Origin: Nitrososphaerota archaeon
Lineage (GTDB): Archaea; Thermoproteota; Nitrososphaeria; Nitrososphaerales; Nitrosopumilaceae
Assembly (NCBI GenBank): GCA_016200035.1
Contig: JACQFM010000076.1
Location: 1-12,499 of the forward strand
DNA: 12,499 nt
Direction of reading: 5' to 3'
Under the pieces are notes generated by a model. The model had not been told where the DNA came from and searched no databases. It saw nothing but the letters and a program-made list of their open reading frames with translations. Shown here one piece after another: positions 1 to 7,408 of the stretch. The translations under genes were made by a program, and so were the position numbers. Position 1 is the stretch's first letter. Every line of letters begins with the position of its first letter.

Positions 1-818
1 ATTGGCATATTTTCCAAACTAGCTGCATAATATCCGCATATAAAACCAAGACTCTCTTGATCACAAATCATTCTGAAACCATTGGTAATGTCCCTACCCT
101 CTCCTTTGATATCGTCCAAATGCTCAAGTTCATCTACCAAAAGAACCAAGATTCTTTGTTCCTTGTTTCCTTTTTCGTACATTTTTACAAAACCCTCAAG
201 AGTTTTTATTGCGTTATTTGGTGTTGAATTATCGTCTGTTACTCCAAGCGCCTTTTTTTCCGCGGGTGAGCATGGTTTGCCTTGTAGCCACTTCCATATT
301 AAATCGTCATTTTCTACAAGTCTTATTTTATCCATCAGAATTTTAGTAAGATCTCTATTTTTTATTCTCTCGTTAATCAAATCAATTTTATCTTTCAAAT
401 CTTTGCCTGCTAAAGAAAGACTTTTTTCTAGTTCATCATAGCATTTTATAATCGTTTCAAAAACAAAATTATCTCCAAGGTTCTTCATTATTTCTTCATA
501 AAAGTCCACAAAGTTTCCCTTTGTAACGGTTGGGTAGGGAAACAAATAGCAATCTACACTCTTACCTGCAATTTCTTTTTCTTTCAAGAGTTTCTGAATA
601 TAGTATAGAGTGTGTGTTTTGCCCCCACCGTAAGTTCCGTACAAAAGGGTATTTAGCTTAGCTCCAGATACTCTGGCTCTAGTAACTCTTTTTTTTAATT
701 GATTTTTGAGAGCTTCACGACCTGCGAAAATGTTACTATCTTCTGGATTCTTTGGATTAAGTTGGAAGTTCTTCCTACCTAGGCAATATTTTTCTTGAAA
801 CACTTCTAATTCCATCAT
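1..818 (-). CDS. AAA+/ORC-like P-loop ATPase, C-terminus cut by the window edge
   Basis: The frame is open from the tandem ATG ATG at 818-813 to the left edge, giving 272 visible residues. Residues 61-68 (GTYGGGKT) form a Walker A motif. Residues 222-230 (RILVLLVDE) form a Walker B strand ending in the catalytic Asp-Glu, so this is an ATP-hydrolysing P-loop protein of the AAA+/ORC type. Roughly 150 mostly helical, charged residues separate the two motifs. The GxxGxGKTH form resembles ATPases in phage-defence clusters, such as the BREX ATP-binding proteins. I cannot assign a subfamily, and the sensor and arginine-finger region lies outside the window. The gene starts 6 nt after the stop of the PLD frame, which implies co-transcription with it and HerA. 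An AGGT about 11 nt before the ATG is a poor ribosome site. ATPase is well supported; the defence role is inferred from neighbours. Confidence 0.8.
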   Translation of the reverse strand, partial: MMELEVFQEKYCLGRKNFQLNPKNPEDSNIFAGREALKNQLKKRVTRARVSGAKLNTLLYGTYGGGKTHTLYYIQKLLKEKEIAGKSVDCYLFPYPTVTKGNFVDFYEEIMKNLGDNFVFETIIKCYDELEKSLSLAGKDLKDKIDLINERIKNRDLTKILMDKIRLVENDDLIWKWLQGKPCSPAEKKALGVTDDNSTPNNAIKTLEGFVKMYEKGNKEQRILVLLVDELEHLDDIKGEGRDITNGFRMICDQESLGFICGYYAASLENMP

Positions 819-824
819 TTTTAT

Positions 825-1364
825 TTAAAACCTCTCACATTCGTCCCTCTTAAAGGTTTGAAAAATGTCGTACAATTGATTGAATATTTCTGGATCATCA
901 CTTATCATGGCCACTTCGAGGTTAGTAGTAGCCTCCTTAGTAAAGTTTGGCGAGCCAAACATCGCAAACATAGAAGGAGGGTCTGCATCTACAAGGTACA
1001 TTTTTGCATGAAGATTTGGAGCTGTGTATATCTTGGCATGACATTCATTCCGTAAAAATTCAACCTGCCTTTGGTGATTCACCTTTTCTGGTTTTCTCGT
1101 AAGTACCTCGAAAGTTATATTTTTGCTTACTTTCTTTAAGACTGAATTTGCTTTAGGGGGTTCAAACTCAGTTAACCACGGCGAACAAATGTAGATGCCT
1201 GAAATTTTTCTTGTGGATCTTTCTATTCTTTTTATTATGGTCATTGGTATATTTTCGTAAATAATATCAATTTTTCTGGGAGGTGGTTTTGGCAAAGAAA
1301 ATAATTGTTGTAATTCCTCTATCGATGGAGAAACAATTTGTGTTCCTTTCCTAATAAAAAACAA
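825..1364 (-). CDS. Phospholipase D-like nuclease domain, C-terminal half of an interrupted AlbA_2-PLD protein
   Basis: Numbered from a TTG at 1364, residues 119-126 read HAKMYLVD, an exact HxKx4D phospholipase D motif. GSPNF (137-141) and TNLEVAM follow, as usual in PLD-type nucleases. The strand before it (ISGIYICSPWL, about 55-64) also fits the family. Only one HKD motif is present, so activity would need a homodimer or a DNA-binding rather than cleaving role. The TTG is unlikely to be the true start. The frame stays open upstream for 11 more codons (YPHCVIDRENK) to the TGA at 1398-1400, the stop codon of the preceding AlbA_2 fragment. Those codons plus FFIRKGTQIVSPSIEEL complete the C-terminal strands of an AlbA_2 domain. 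I therefore read 825-1751 as one gene split by a nonsense codon. The AAA+ gene follows after 6 nt. Confidence 0.75.
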   Translation of the reverse strand: MFFIRKGTQIVSPSIEELQQLFSLPKPPPRKIDIIYENIPMTIIKRIERSTRKISGIYICSPWLTEFEPPKANSVLKKVSKNITFEVLTRKPEKVNHQRQVEFLRNECHAKIYTAPNLHAKMYLVDADPPSMFAMFGSPNFTKEATTNLEVAMISDDPEIFNQLYDIFQTFKRDECERF

Positions 1365-1397
1365 CTTGTTTTCTCTATCTATAACACAGTGCGGATA

Positions 1398-1751
1398 TCA
1401 ACTAGTGAAGCCTGGAACTAGTACCATAATTCCATTGGCGTCACCTACTTTGAATTCTTCACATTCAATGTAAATAGATGGATCACAAAGTGCTTTTGCA
1501 ATTCTTATAATTTCCTCCATTTCAAATTTCTCAATCTTTGATGTTCGTGTAGCTTTTCTGTTATCGTCAACCCCAATCATTATTCTCCCTCCTCCAGAAT
1601 TTGACATTGCAGCAATTGATTTGGCCAAATCAGTCTCAGAATAGCCAAAGTTTTTGAATTCCAGTTGTCTGTGTTGTCCTTCGTTAATTAATGAATTAAT
1701 AAAAATCTCAGTAGACAATTCATTGTTTTTGTATTTTCGGAGGTGCTCCAC
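1398..1751 (-). CDS. AlbA_2 (Schlafen-type) DNA-binding domain, N-terminal half of an interrupted AlbA_2-PLD protein
   Basis: This encodes 117 residues from a GTG at 1751. LEFKNF, SIAAMSNSGGGRIMIGVDD (about 45-63) and the helix EEIIRIAKAL are the recognisable AlbA_2 core (Pfam AlbA_2/DUF4062-like Schlafen domain). The domain stops short at VPGFTS, where the family normally continues with a proline-rich turn and a Y-x-R-x-G strand. Exactly that continues in the same frame after the TGA at 1398-1400, and it leads into the PLD domain. The start is uncertain. The GTG at 1751 overlaps the HerA 3' end by 32 bp and has no clear ribosome site, while the in-frame TTG at 1718 lies just after the HerA stop. 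AlbA_2 domains often sit on regulators or helicases, and fusion to a PLD domain is the notable point here. Either a pseudogene, a sequence error or readthrough could explain the stop. Confidence 0.7.
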   Translation of the reverse strand: MEHLRKYKNNELSTEIFINSLINEGQHRQLEFKNFGYSETDLAKSIAAMSNSGGGRIMIGVDDNRKATRTSKIEKFEMEEIIRIAKALCDPSIYIECEEFKVGDANGIMVLVPGFTS

Positions 1752-3225
1752 CGTGAGCAGCTATTCTTGGCCTAACTTTGGCAAGAAAAACTCTATTGAC
1801 ACCAGTGGATGAAATCATCACTTCTCCACGATCCAAAATTCTTAAAATTCGTGGCAGGATATTAGATTCAATTTTTTCTCCTTTTATGGATACGTCATCT
1901 AACATATTGTTAAGAATTCTATCTTCTACGGCTGAAATATCTTGTGCAAACGATAAACCATGACAAATTAAAACATTAATTTGTGATGAGAGTTTTGAGG
2001 ATAAGGCGGATGGTTGCTGTGTAGTACCTACCAACCCTAATCCTAAACTTCTGCCTTCCTTTGCGTACCTGATAAGCCATTCTTTGCACGAGGTAATTTC
2101 TCGTTCTGGACAATAATTATGTGCCTCGTCTATGAAAATCCAACCCGGAGGGATACTTTCAGATTCATTCTTTTTGGCCTTTACCTTATTTAGCTCTTCT
2201 TGATTTCGCTGTTGTTGCCTTTCTTTGAATATTTTTTTAATGAGTATTCCAGCTATTAGTGATTTCAAACTATAATCGGCTTCACTCAGATTTATAACCG
2301 TAAGAATTCCTTTTTTAAAAATCTGGTCTAGTGGCGTTCCATCCTCTGAGAGAACTCTCCAAGTTTTAATTACCTCGATCCTAGAACGAAGTGCCCTAAT
2401 TGTCTGCCTTTCAAAACCCATAGTTTTTGAATTTATTTCTCGATCATAATCAAGACAATCTAAAAGATCTTCTGAATTGTATTGTGGATTAGATTCTACA
2501 TCTCTGATACTTTGTGGTATTATTTCACCAGTCTCAGCGTCTCTCTCTGCATGTACATAACCTTGTATCAGAACTTTTTCATACACGAGACTCATCAGCT
2601 GTCCGATTCTATCAGAAAATCTATCTACTTGTAATAAACCACACCAATCTTCTAAATCCAAATCTGAAATAGCAATAGAGAATTCTCCCCAATCTTCTTC
2701 ATACCTCCTCGTTCCTCTCGGAACAAAAACTTGGAGATTAGAAAAACCTCTAGCTTTGAGATTCCATTTGTGTAATTCACCAATTTGCTCCTTCTCCGAG
2801 TCAGGGGGAGGATATTTGGTTTGCCAAAATTGACCTAGCGTATCTATCATCAGTAAGGCGTATGATGGAGGTGTAATTGAAACATCGTTATTTTGTGACA
2901 TGAGACCCTCCACTATTACTCCCATAGAGTAACTTTTACCAGTTCCCCTACGTCCATAGATCATAATTATACTAGGAAAGTCTGTGCTAAGCCAAAGATT
3001 GTAGTTGTAAAGCTTTGAGTTAGGATTGCTTTCACCTACCTTTCCTAGCCAAATTGCACTAGATGGAATTTTTCCCTCTTCCTCTTGAGCAAAGACAACG
3101 GTTTTTGTTTTCTTATCGACCCAACTAAAAAGAAGCTGTGCCATTGTTCTGGCTATTGGTTTCAAAGAAATTTCCTTAATTACTGGAAACAACGACATTG
3201 ATATTATATTGTGAATATTAAGCAT
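1720..3225 (-). CDS. HerA/FtsK-like DNA-translocating ATPase (DUF87 type)
   Basis: A 501-residue ATPase. Residues 90-98 (YGRRGTGKS) are the Walker A loop. Residues 351-360 (GWIFIDEAHN) are the Walker B strand with its Asp-Glu. The stretch from EGRSLGLGLVG to TTQQPS (380-396) is the HerA/VirB4-type sensor region. In this superfamily a hexameric ring pumps double-stranded DNA, and in archaea the classic partner is the nuclease NurA. No NurA lies nearby. Instead PLD-like proteins flank the gene on both sides, which suggests a HerA-nuclease defence module. The N-terminal 35 residues are not the usual HerA barrel. ATG 3225 is the first start, and a second ATG lies at codon 10 (3198). A TATA-like box lies 20-23 nt before the first ATG, so this gene may have its own promoter although the TPR gene ends only 128 nt upstream. 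Its end overlaps the AlbA_2 frame. Confidence 0.85.
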   Translation of the reverse strand: MLNIHNIISMSLFPVIKEISLKPIARTMAQLLFSWVDKKTKTVVFAQEEEGKIPSSAIWLGKVGESNPNSKLYNYNLWLSTDFPSIIMIYGRRGTGKSYSMGVIVEGLMSQNNDVSITPPSYALLMIDTLGQFWQTKYPPPDSEKEQIGELHKWNLKARGFSNLQVFVPRGTRRYEEDWGEFSIAISDLDLEDWCGLLQVDRFSDRIGQLMSLVYEKVLIQGYVHAERDAETGEIIPQSIRDVESNPQYNSEDLLDCLDYDREINSKTMGFERQTIRALRSRIEVIKTWRVLSEDGTPLDQIFKKGILTVINLSEADYSLKSLIAGILIKKIFKERQQQRNQEELNKVKAKKNESESIPPGWIFIDEAHNYCPEREITSCKEWLIRYAKEGRSLGLGLVGTTQQPSALSSKLSSQINVLICHGLSFAQDISAVEDRILNNMLDDVSIKGEKIESNILPRILRILDRGEVMISSTGVNRVFLAKVRPRIAAHGGAPPKIQKQ

Positions 3226-3242
3226 AGCGAAGTTTGTACCTT

Positions 3243-3252
3243 TTAATAATTA
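3243..3252 (-). promoter_or_regulatory. TATA-like box for the HerA-type gene
   Basis: On the minus strand this reads CTAATTATTA and continues into AAAAGG. Its centre is about 23 nt before the ATG at 3225, so a leaderless or near-leaderless transcript is possible. The 128-nt space between the TPR stop and this gene shows no other gene or clear hairpin. The assignment rests on spacing and A+T content only. Confidence 0.4.
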
Positions 3253-3353
3253 GATAATTCAAAACATCGGAAACCCGCAAAATTCTCAATCGTTGAGTCT
3301 ATTCATCCTAGAATTTCCAATGCAACAACATATCTAAACTAAATTCACTGGTC

Positions 3354-5033
3354 CTACGAAGCGTTCTTCAAAAGTACAATAGTGGGATAAATTTTATCAT
3401 TCCAATCTTTTTGAATATCATAACTCTTTTCCCACCATTCGTCAAAGGGAGGTCTGTTTGTGGAATAATGAATTTCAGTCATAACATTTCGTTTTATTAT
3501 GTCTGTTGAAGGCACATTAAAACAATTATTTTTAGATAAAATCCATCTATCATGAAAACTTTGGTGAATTTTTGGATCAGTTATGACTCTCATCTGGCAA
3601 TCTATGCCTTTATTTTTCAATTCTTCAGCAAATTCTAGAAATGGCTTTCGTAACTGTTCTGTCTTTTCTTTGTCAACCTTCGTTAAAATTCGTATTTCTT
3701 TAACCTGTAATTGAGGAATTGCATCTATGATGAATTCAAAACCAGGTTTGGAAAAATATTTGTCAACCCAATGAAGATATTCTTTACAATTTTCAAGTAC
3801 TCTTCTGAAATGAATTTTATTTGAAAAAGGAGTTTTTGGGTCTATGGGAAGGGTTGATTGCATGGAATCCATTTGAAGTCCCTTTCCACTTCCTGAATTC
3901 ATTATTTCTAGGACTGTGGTATAGCACTTAATCGCCTGTTTAAATTCTAGTAATCTACCATAACAATGACCACGGACAGACCAAGCATCGGCATTTTGAG
4001 AGTTTATCTCTATTGCTCTTGTGCATAAATCCAGAGCCTTATAATATTCTCTTAATTCGTGTAGTGATATTGCCTTGTTAACTAAACATGATTCGTTATC
4101 TGGGTCAGTACCAAGAATTTTATCAAAGCAGGATATGGCATCACCATATTCTAGTAAAAAATTATGGCAAATCCCTTTCTTTTCTAAAGCATCAGCATGA
4201 TGTTGCTTAATCTCAAGAAGTTGTCTAAAACATTCCTTTGCATCTCCATAACTCTGAAGAGACATCAACGATATTCCTCTGCCAAATATGGCATCTATAT
4301 TTCTGGGATCTAATTCACTTGCACGAACATAGGCAGAAAGTGCTTCTTGGTGTTTACTTTGCTTTTGTAAACAAAAGCCCAAATGTAAATAAGATAATAC
4401 TTGTCTAGGTTCTATTCTTAATGAACTCTGTAAATCTTCAATTGCTTCACGATAATTTTGCATATGTTCTTTGGCTATTCCTCTTAATCTCAAAGCAGAT
4501 TCGAAATCAGGATCAATTTTTACTGCCTTATCTAAAGAATCTAATGCCTTTTTGTAATCTCCTCTATTAATTTCAATAAATCCAATTGAACTCAATGCTT
4601 CCACATTATTTGGTTCTAACTTCAGAATCTGTTTAAAGCACGATTCAGCATCTTCAAAATTGTTAAGATCAATATGAATCAGTCCCTTACTCATCCATGA
4701 TTCCAAATTTTCTACTTCAATTTTCAAAACCCTATCATAATACTCGAGAGCCATTTCATATCGTTTTGATAATTTTAATGCCTTTGCCTTTTGCAATAGA
4801 GCTTGAACTTGATTAGGATCAAATTCTAGTATATTATCAGTACAAAGCAATGCTTCTGCGTATCTACCAAGCGAAATCAAACCATTGCTCATGAGAAGGA
4901 GTATATTTGGATTGCTAGGCTCTGTTTTCTTGGCTTCAGAACAATAATCTATTACTAATTCGTATTTTCCTAATCCATAACTTGCGCGAGCTATGTTATA
5001 TAGCGAACTTACGTCAGTTGATTCTCTTTCCAA
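3354..5033 (-). CDS. TPR-repeat protein with C-terminal PLD-like domain (5' end probably frameshifted)
   Basis: Counting from TTG 5033 there are 559 residues. Residues 8 to about 378 are a run of roughly eleven tetratricopeptide repeats, recognisable by units such as YGLGKYELVIDY, LGRYAEALLC and YREAIEDLQSSLRIEP. A linker (380-405) leads to an alpha/beta domain at about 410-520. This contains VKEIRILTKVDKE, a strand with MRVITD, and QSFHDRWILSKN with H494-D495-R496, which resembles the degenerate PLD-like domain found at the C-terminus of MIT proteins. It is probably a non-catalytic binding module, because the HxK motif is not intact. The TTG start is only a default. The first TPR helix continues upstream in frame (IGNSEAIDIYKKL) until a TAG, and a better start exists at GTG 5139 if one nucleotide is removed at 5072-5076. 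The role is probably a scaffold or target sensor in the island. Confidence 0.75.
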   Translation of the reverse strand: MERESTDVSSLYNIARASYGLGKYELVIDYCSEAKKTEPSNPNILLLMSNGLISLGRYAEALLCTDNILEFDPNQVQALLQKAKALKLSKRYEMALEYYDRVLKIEVENLESWMSKGLIHIDLNNFEDAESCFKQILKLEPNNVEALSSIGFIEINRGDYKKALDSLDKAVKIDPDFESALRLRGIAKEHMQNYREAIEDLQSSLRIEPRQVLSYLHLGFCLQKQSKHQEALSAYVRASELDPRNIDAIFGRGISLMSLQSYGDAKECFRQLLEIKQHHADALEKKGICHNFLLEYGDAISCFDKILGTDPDNESCLVNKAISLHELREYYKALDLCTRAIEINSQNADAWSVRGHCYGRLLEFKQAIKCYTTVLEIMNSGSGKGLQMDSMQSTLPIDPKTPFSNKIHFRRVLENCKEYLHWVDKYFSKPGFEFIIDAIPQLQVKEIRILTKVDKEKTEQLRKPFLEFAEELKNKGIDCQMRVITDPKIHQSFHDRWILSKNNCFNVPSTDIIKRNVMTEIHYSTNRPPFDEWWEKSYDIQKDWNDKIYPTIVLLKNAS

Positions 5034-5139
5034 AAGTTTCTTGTAGATGTCGATTGCCTCGCTATTGCCAATTTTTAGAATTCTTAGCTTCTATTCCCTT
5101 ACTATGCCAGAAATCAAGGATTTTTTGTTGATCTTCCAC
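5034..5139 (-). pseudogene. Displaced 5' end of the TPR-PLD gene (apparent 1-nt frameshift)
   Basis: From GTG 5139 the minus strand encodes VEDQQK and then ILDFWHSKGIEAKNSK before running into a TAG. If one A is dropped from the A5 run (T5 on the plus strand, 5072-5076), the frame passes smoothly into IGNSEAIDIYKKLLERE and the first annotated TPR. FWHSKGIEA followed by a SEAIDIYKKLLE helix is a normal TPR N-terminus, so I read 3354-5139 as one original gene. GTG 5139 lies 39 nt after the methyltransferase stop. Homopolymer miscounting during sequencing is as likely as a true mutation. Confidence 0.6.
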
Positions 5140-5178
5140 CGTCTAACTTTTCTTGTTATTTCATCATTGGATTTTACC

Positions 5179-6330
5179 TTAGCGGTGACGGGGCTTCTTA
5201 AGATAGATTATTCTCTCTTTCTTTATTCCCTGATTTTCTGAGATATAGGTCATAACTCTTTTCCCTGAAGGAATGGTATCACGAACTATTTTTTCCACCT
5301 CGAAACCTACATCCTGACAATACGGTAACAGAAATTCGGCAGTTTTAATAGGTTGCTTCTTTGGTCCAATTTTTACATCTCCAACAACTATGAAGCAGCG
5401 TCCTCCGGGTTTCAAAACTCGATATAATTCATTTATACTGTCCTTCATAAAATTTCCATATACTGAGGCGGCGCCGCTCTCTGCAAGAGTCTTTTTAATT
5501 TCCTTGTAATTGTAACCCAAGAACCATAACCTTAGCCAATTTGCCCAAGCATAAGTTTGAATGCCAAAATAGGGTGGAGAAGTCAGGATCATGTTTACCG
5601 ATTTAGATTCAAGTGAAAGGTTGGTTGAATCATCGTTGAAAGCATATCCTTCAATATTCGGCATGGGGTTTGCGAGCAAGGCCTTACCTCTGTTTAAAAT
5701 ACATTCGAGGACATTTCGTGATGGCTTTCGTAAGTGATGTTTTTTCACATATTTCTTGACATAATTTGGAGCCATCGAATATGAATGTGAACAAGGTAGA
5801 GAAAAGTGATTGGTGCCATTACCATGAAGAAGTCCTAGTATTATTGCCTTGGTAAAAATTGCATCTCTTGAATTGTCTCCAATCAAAACTTTCTTTAATC
5901 TTAGTACCTGTTCGAATGTCTTTTTACTATAAAATATTGATGCATTTCTATCTAATTCAGTATGATCTTCATTGATATTTGTTCTAGACATCCTCCGCTT
6001 CAGTTTTATGAGGCATTGTTGAAGAGCTTCAATTGTTATTGGCTTAACCTTTGCATGAGTCAGAATATATGCTTCAGGTGATTTGTCGTTTCCTATTCCT
6101 ATCCTATTGTTTCTCAATGCCTCAAAAGGAACTGTTCCTTTCCCACTCCAAGAATCGAAGACAACATCTCCTTCTTTTGTATAATTCCTTATAAAATAAT
6201 TAGGAATAGAGATAGGGAATGAACAGATTCTAGAACATGCACTATGCATGCTGTGTGCAAGATCAGATTTTGTTTTCCAGTTATTCTCGATTTTTGTTAT
6301 GGGAATGCTGATTACTTTTTGTGCTAACAA
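5179..6330 (-). CDS. DNA methyltransferase of the TSPPY (N4-cytosine/N6-adenine amino-MTase) family
   Basis: A 383-residue SAM-dependent DNA methylase. VVFDSWSGKGT (56-66) is motif I, the SAM-binding loop, followed by IGIGNDKSPEAY, the acidic-loop motif of the family. TSPPYF (250-255) is the catalytic motif IV, of the Ser/Thr-Ser-Pro-Pro-Tyr type most common in m4C enzymes. LYRVLKPGGRCFIVVGD (302-318) is the strand that follows it. Motif I precedes motif IV by about 190 residues, so a target-recognition region could lie between them. No restriction endonuclease is recognisable beside it. TTG 6330 is the first usable start. The frame is open for 18 more codons up to the TAG ending the winged-helix gene, and this extension (NLIWYEILQTSAPLL) looks coding. 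The true start is therefore unresolved: there is no ATG and no ribosome site in this stretch. Confidence 0.85.
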   Translation of the reverse strand: MLAQKVISIPITKIENNWKTKSDLAHSMHSACSRICSFPISIPNYFIRNYTKEGDVVFDSWSGKGTVPFEALRNNRIGIGNDKSPEAYILTHAKVKPITIEALQQCLIKLKRRMSRTNINEDHTELDRNASIFYSKKTFEQVLRLKKVLIGDNSRDAIFTKAIILGLLHGNGTNHFSLPCSHSYSMAPNYVKKYVKKHHLRKPSRNVLECILNRGKALLANPMPNIEGYAFNDDSTNLSLESKSVNMILTSPPYFGIQTYAWANWLRLWFLGYNYKEIKKTLAESGAASVYGNFMKDSINELYRVLKPGGRCFIVVGDVKIGPKKQPIKTAEFLLPYCQDVGFEVEKIVRDTIPSGKRVMTYISENQGIKKERIIYLKKPRHR

Positions 6331-6384
6331 AGGGGCCGAGGTTTGTAGAATCTCGTACCATATAAGATTTGATCTTAATATTTG

Positions 6385-6606
6385 CTACCTAGAGGAGATC
6401 GCTTTCTTATAAGTTGCATCTCTAACCCTAACAATTTCATTGCTTTTTTGTAGCGAATATATAGCACTACGGATTCGATGACCAAGTTTGTAGCGTTCTA
6501 TTGTTACATCGGGATTTTTTGAAAGAATATTGTACAATTCAGTCAAGGTAATTTCCTTTCCTTTGTCAAACTCGTTTCTGATAAGGTTCACAAGAGAGGT
6601 ATGCAT
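6385..6606 (-). CDS. Small winged-helix-like DNA-binding protein
   Basis: This encodes 73 residues from ATG 6606. Helices at about 3-14, 20-30 and 40-57, then a short strand pair (NEIVRVRDATYKK), fit a winged helix-turn-helix. HRIRSAIYSLQKSNEIVRV is the likely recognition helix plus wing. I cannot name a family. It is the first gene of the minus-strand island, and a TATA-like box lies about 27 nt upstream of the ATG, so it probably begins the transcript with a leaderless start. It could be the repressor of the operon or a specificity partner of the methyltransferase. The methyltransferase frame continues in phase directly after its TAG. The two could once have been one wHTH-methyltransferase protein, or they may simply be adjacent genes that share a frame by chance. 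Confidence 0.65.
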   Translation of the reverse strand: MHTSLVNLIRNEFDKGKEITLTELYNILSKNPDVTIERYKLGHRIRSAIYSLQKSNEIVRVRDATYKKAISSR

Positions 6607-6629
6607 TAGGTTGTTCTAATTTCTGAGCG

Positions 6630-6637
6630 TATTAAAG
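6630..6637 (-). promoter_or_regulatory. TATA-like box for the defence-like operon
   Basis: The minus strand reads CTTTAATA, centred about 27 nt before the ATG at 6606. That is the spacing expected for an archaeal leaderless promoter. Upstream, 6638-6820 holds only A+T-rich sequence with no gene I can support. Confidence 0.5.
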
Positions 6638-6820
6638 GATTTTTGACTTTAAAATTTTGTAAGATGTACCCCTCTCTCAACATGTATAAGTTTACCATGA
6701 CACATTTGATCAGGAATATCAGACAACTGTCTTTACATCATAATTTTAGATATAATTCTGATTCTTTATCGCAGCCAAATTTTGATAGTTTACCATACTT
6801 ATTTTAAATTGGTTTAATTA

Positions 6821-7048
6821 TTACGATCTTAGTTCTATAAATATACAGAAACTTATCTGTCTATTCCAATTGTCTAACAAGTTTTTTAATTCTTCAATCA
6901 AGCGTAGAACGGTATCATGGCCTATCTCTATTAATCTCAATATTGTTTCAATAGGCTCGTTAGGTTCTGACGTGCCAGAATAAATCTCAGGTCTTTCATT
7001 AACACGTAATTCCAATATTAGATTCTCAATTTCCTCTTTGCTTACCAA
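6821..7048 (-). CDS. Hypothetical small helical protein, possibly a fragment
   Basis: 75 residues from a TTG at 7048; no ATG is available. The frame is open for ten more codons upstream (NTESQNRIK) to a TAA. The sequence is acidic and helical: SKEEIENLILELR, then PIETILRLIEIGHDTVLRLIEELKNLL, whose spacing resembles paired helices of a HEAT-like repeat. The end (ISFCIFIELRS) stops abruptly, as if a longer repeat protein had been cut. It lies 49 nt downstream of the next ORF on the same strand. Amino-acid composition looks like real protein, but the missing start and short length suggest a remnant. No function is assignable. Confidence 0.4.
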   Translation of the reverse strand: MVSKEEIENLILELRVNERPEIYSGTSEPNEPIETILRLIEIGHDTVLRLIEELKNLLDNWNRQISFCIFIELRS

Positions 7049-7097
7049 CTTTATTCTATTTTGGCTTTCAGTGTTTTACAGTTAATACGGGTTTTGT

Positions 7098-7295
7098 TTA
7101 TTTTAATTTCCAGCAATTACAATTTTGTGTGGTATTAGAGGGAACATCAGTGTCTATCATGAGCCAATGACTACCAGTCCTATTACGTCTCTTACTATCA
7201 GGTCTCATTCTATCAATCCTTATTCTATCTCTAGCATAGATACAACGTATTTTGTGACATCGAGGTTCGTTTGCATCATCTATGTTGAGAATCAC
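7098..7295 (-). CDS. Hypothetical basic, Cys-containing protein; 3' part of an interrupted frame starting at 7424
   Basis: From GTG 7295 there are 65 residues: an Arg-rich middle (ARDRIRIDRMRPDSKRRNR) and two cysteine pairs, CHKIRC and CNC near the C-terminus. I do not recognise the family. The GTG is probably not the real start. The frame runs upstream through NPINAIPLNDETLQLV and LDLPFVILNIDD, which read as ordinary protein, to a TAA at 7377-7379. Beyond that stop the same frame continues for 15 codons to an ATG at 7424-7422 (MSEADHYLKIIPYTI). That ATG lies in the 25-bp repeat described separately and directly follows the stop of the 79-residue gene. The full unit would be 7098-7424 with one nonsense codon. 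A pseudogene or a strain-specific mutation is likely. Confidence 0.4.
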   Translation of the reverse strand: MILNIDDANEPRCHKIRCIYARDRIRIDRMRPDSKRRNRTGSHWLMIDTDVPSNTTQNCNCWKLK

Positions 7296-7408
7296 AAAAG
7301 GTAAATCTAGATTAGACTCGGTAACAAGTTGTAATGTTTCATCGTTGAGTGGAATTGCGTTTATCGGATTCGTATATTAAATTGTATATGGAATGATTTT
7401 AAGATAAT

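Noticed and set aside
82..441. A 119-codon open frame on the plus strand
   Set aside because: It is antisense to the AAA+ ATPase, whose Walker A and B motifs prove the minus-strand frame; the plus-strand product is a Ser/Phe-rich low-complexity sequence.
1398..1400. TGA as selenocysteine
   Set aside because: The position is a surface turn after AlbA_2 strand sequence, not a redox site; I see no SECIS-like hairpin, and selenocysteine use is not expected in this lineage.
1..6606. Assignment to DISARM or BREX
   Set aside because: No DrmA helicase, DrmB (DUF1998) or PglZ-type gene is visible; shared part types alone are not enough. Genes beyond the left edge could change this.
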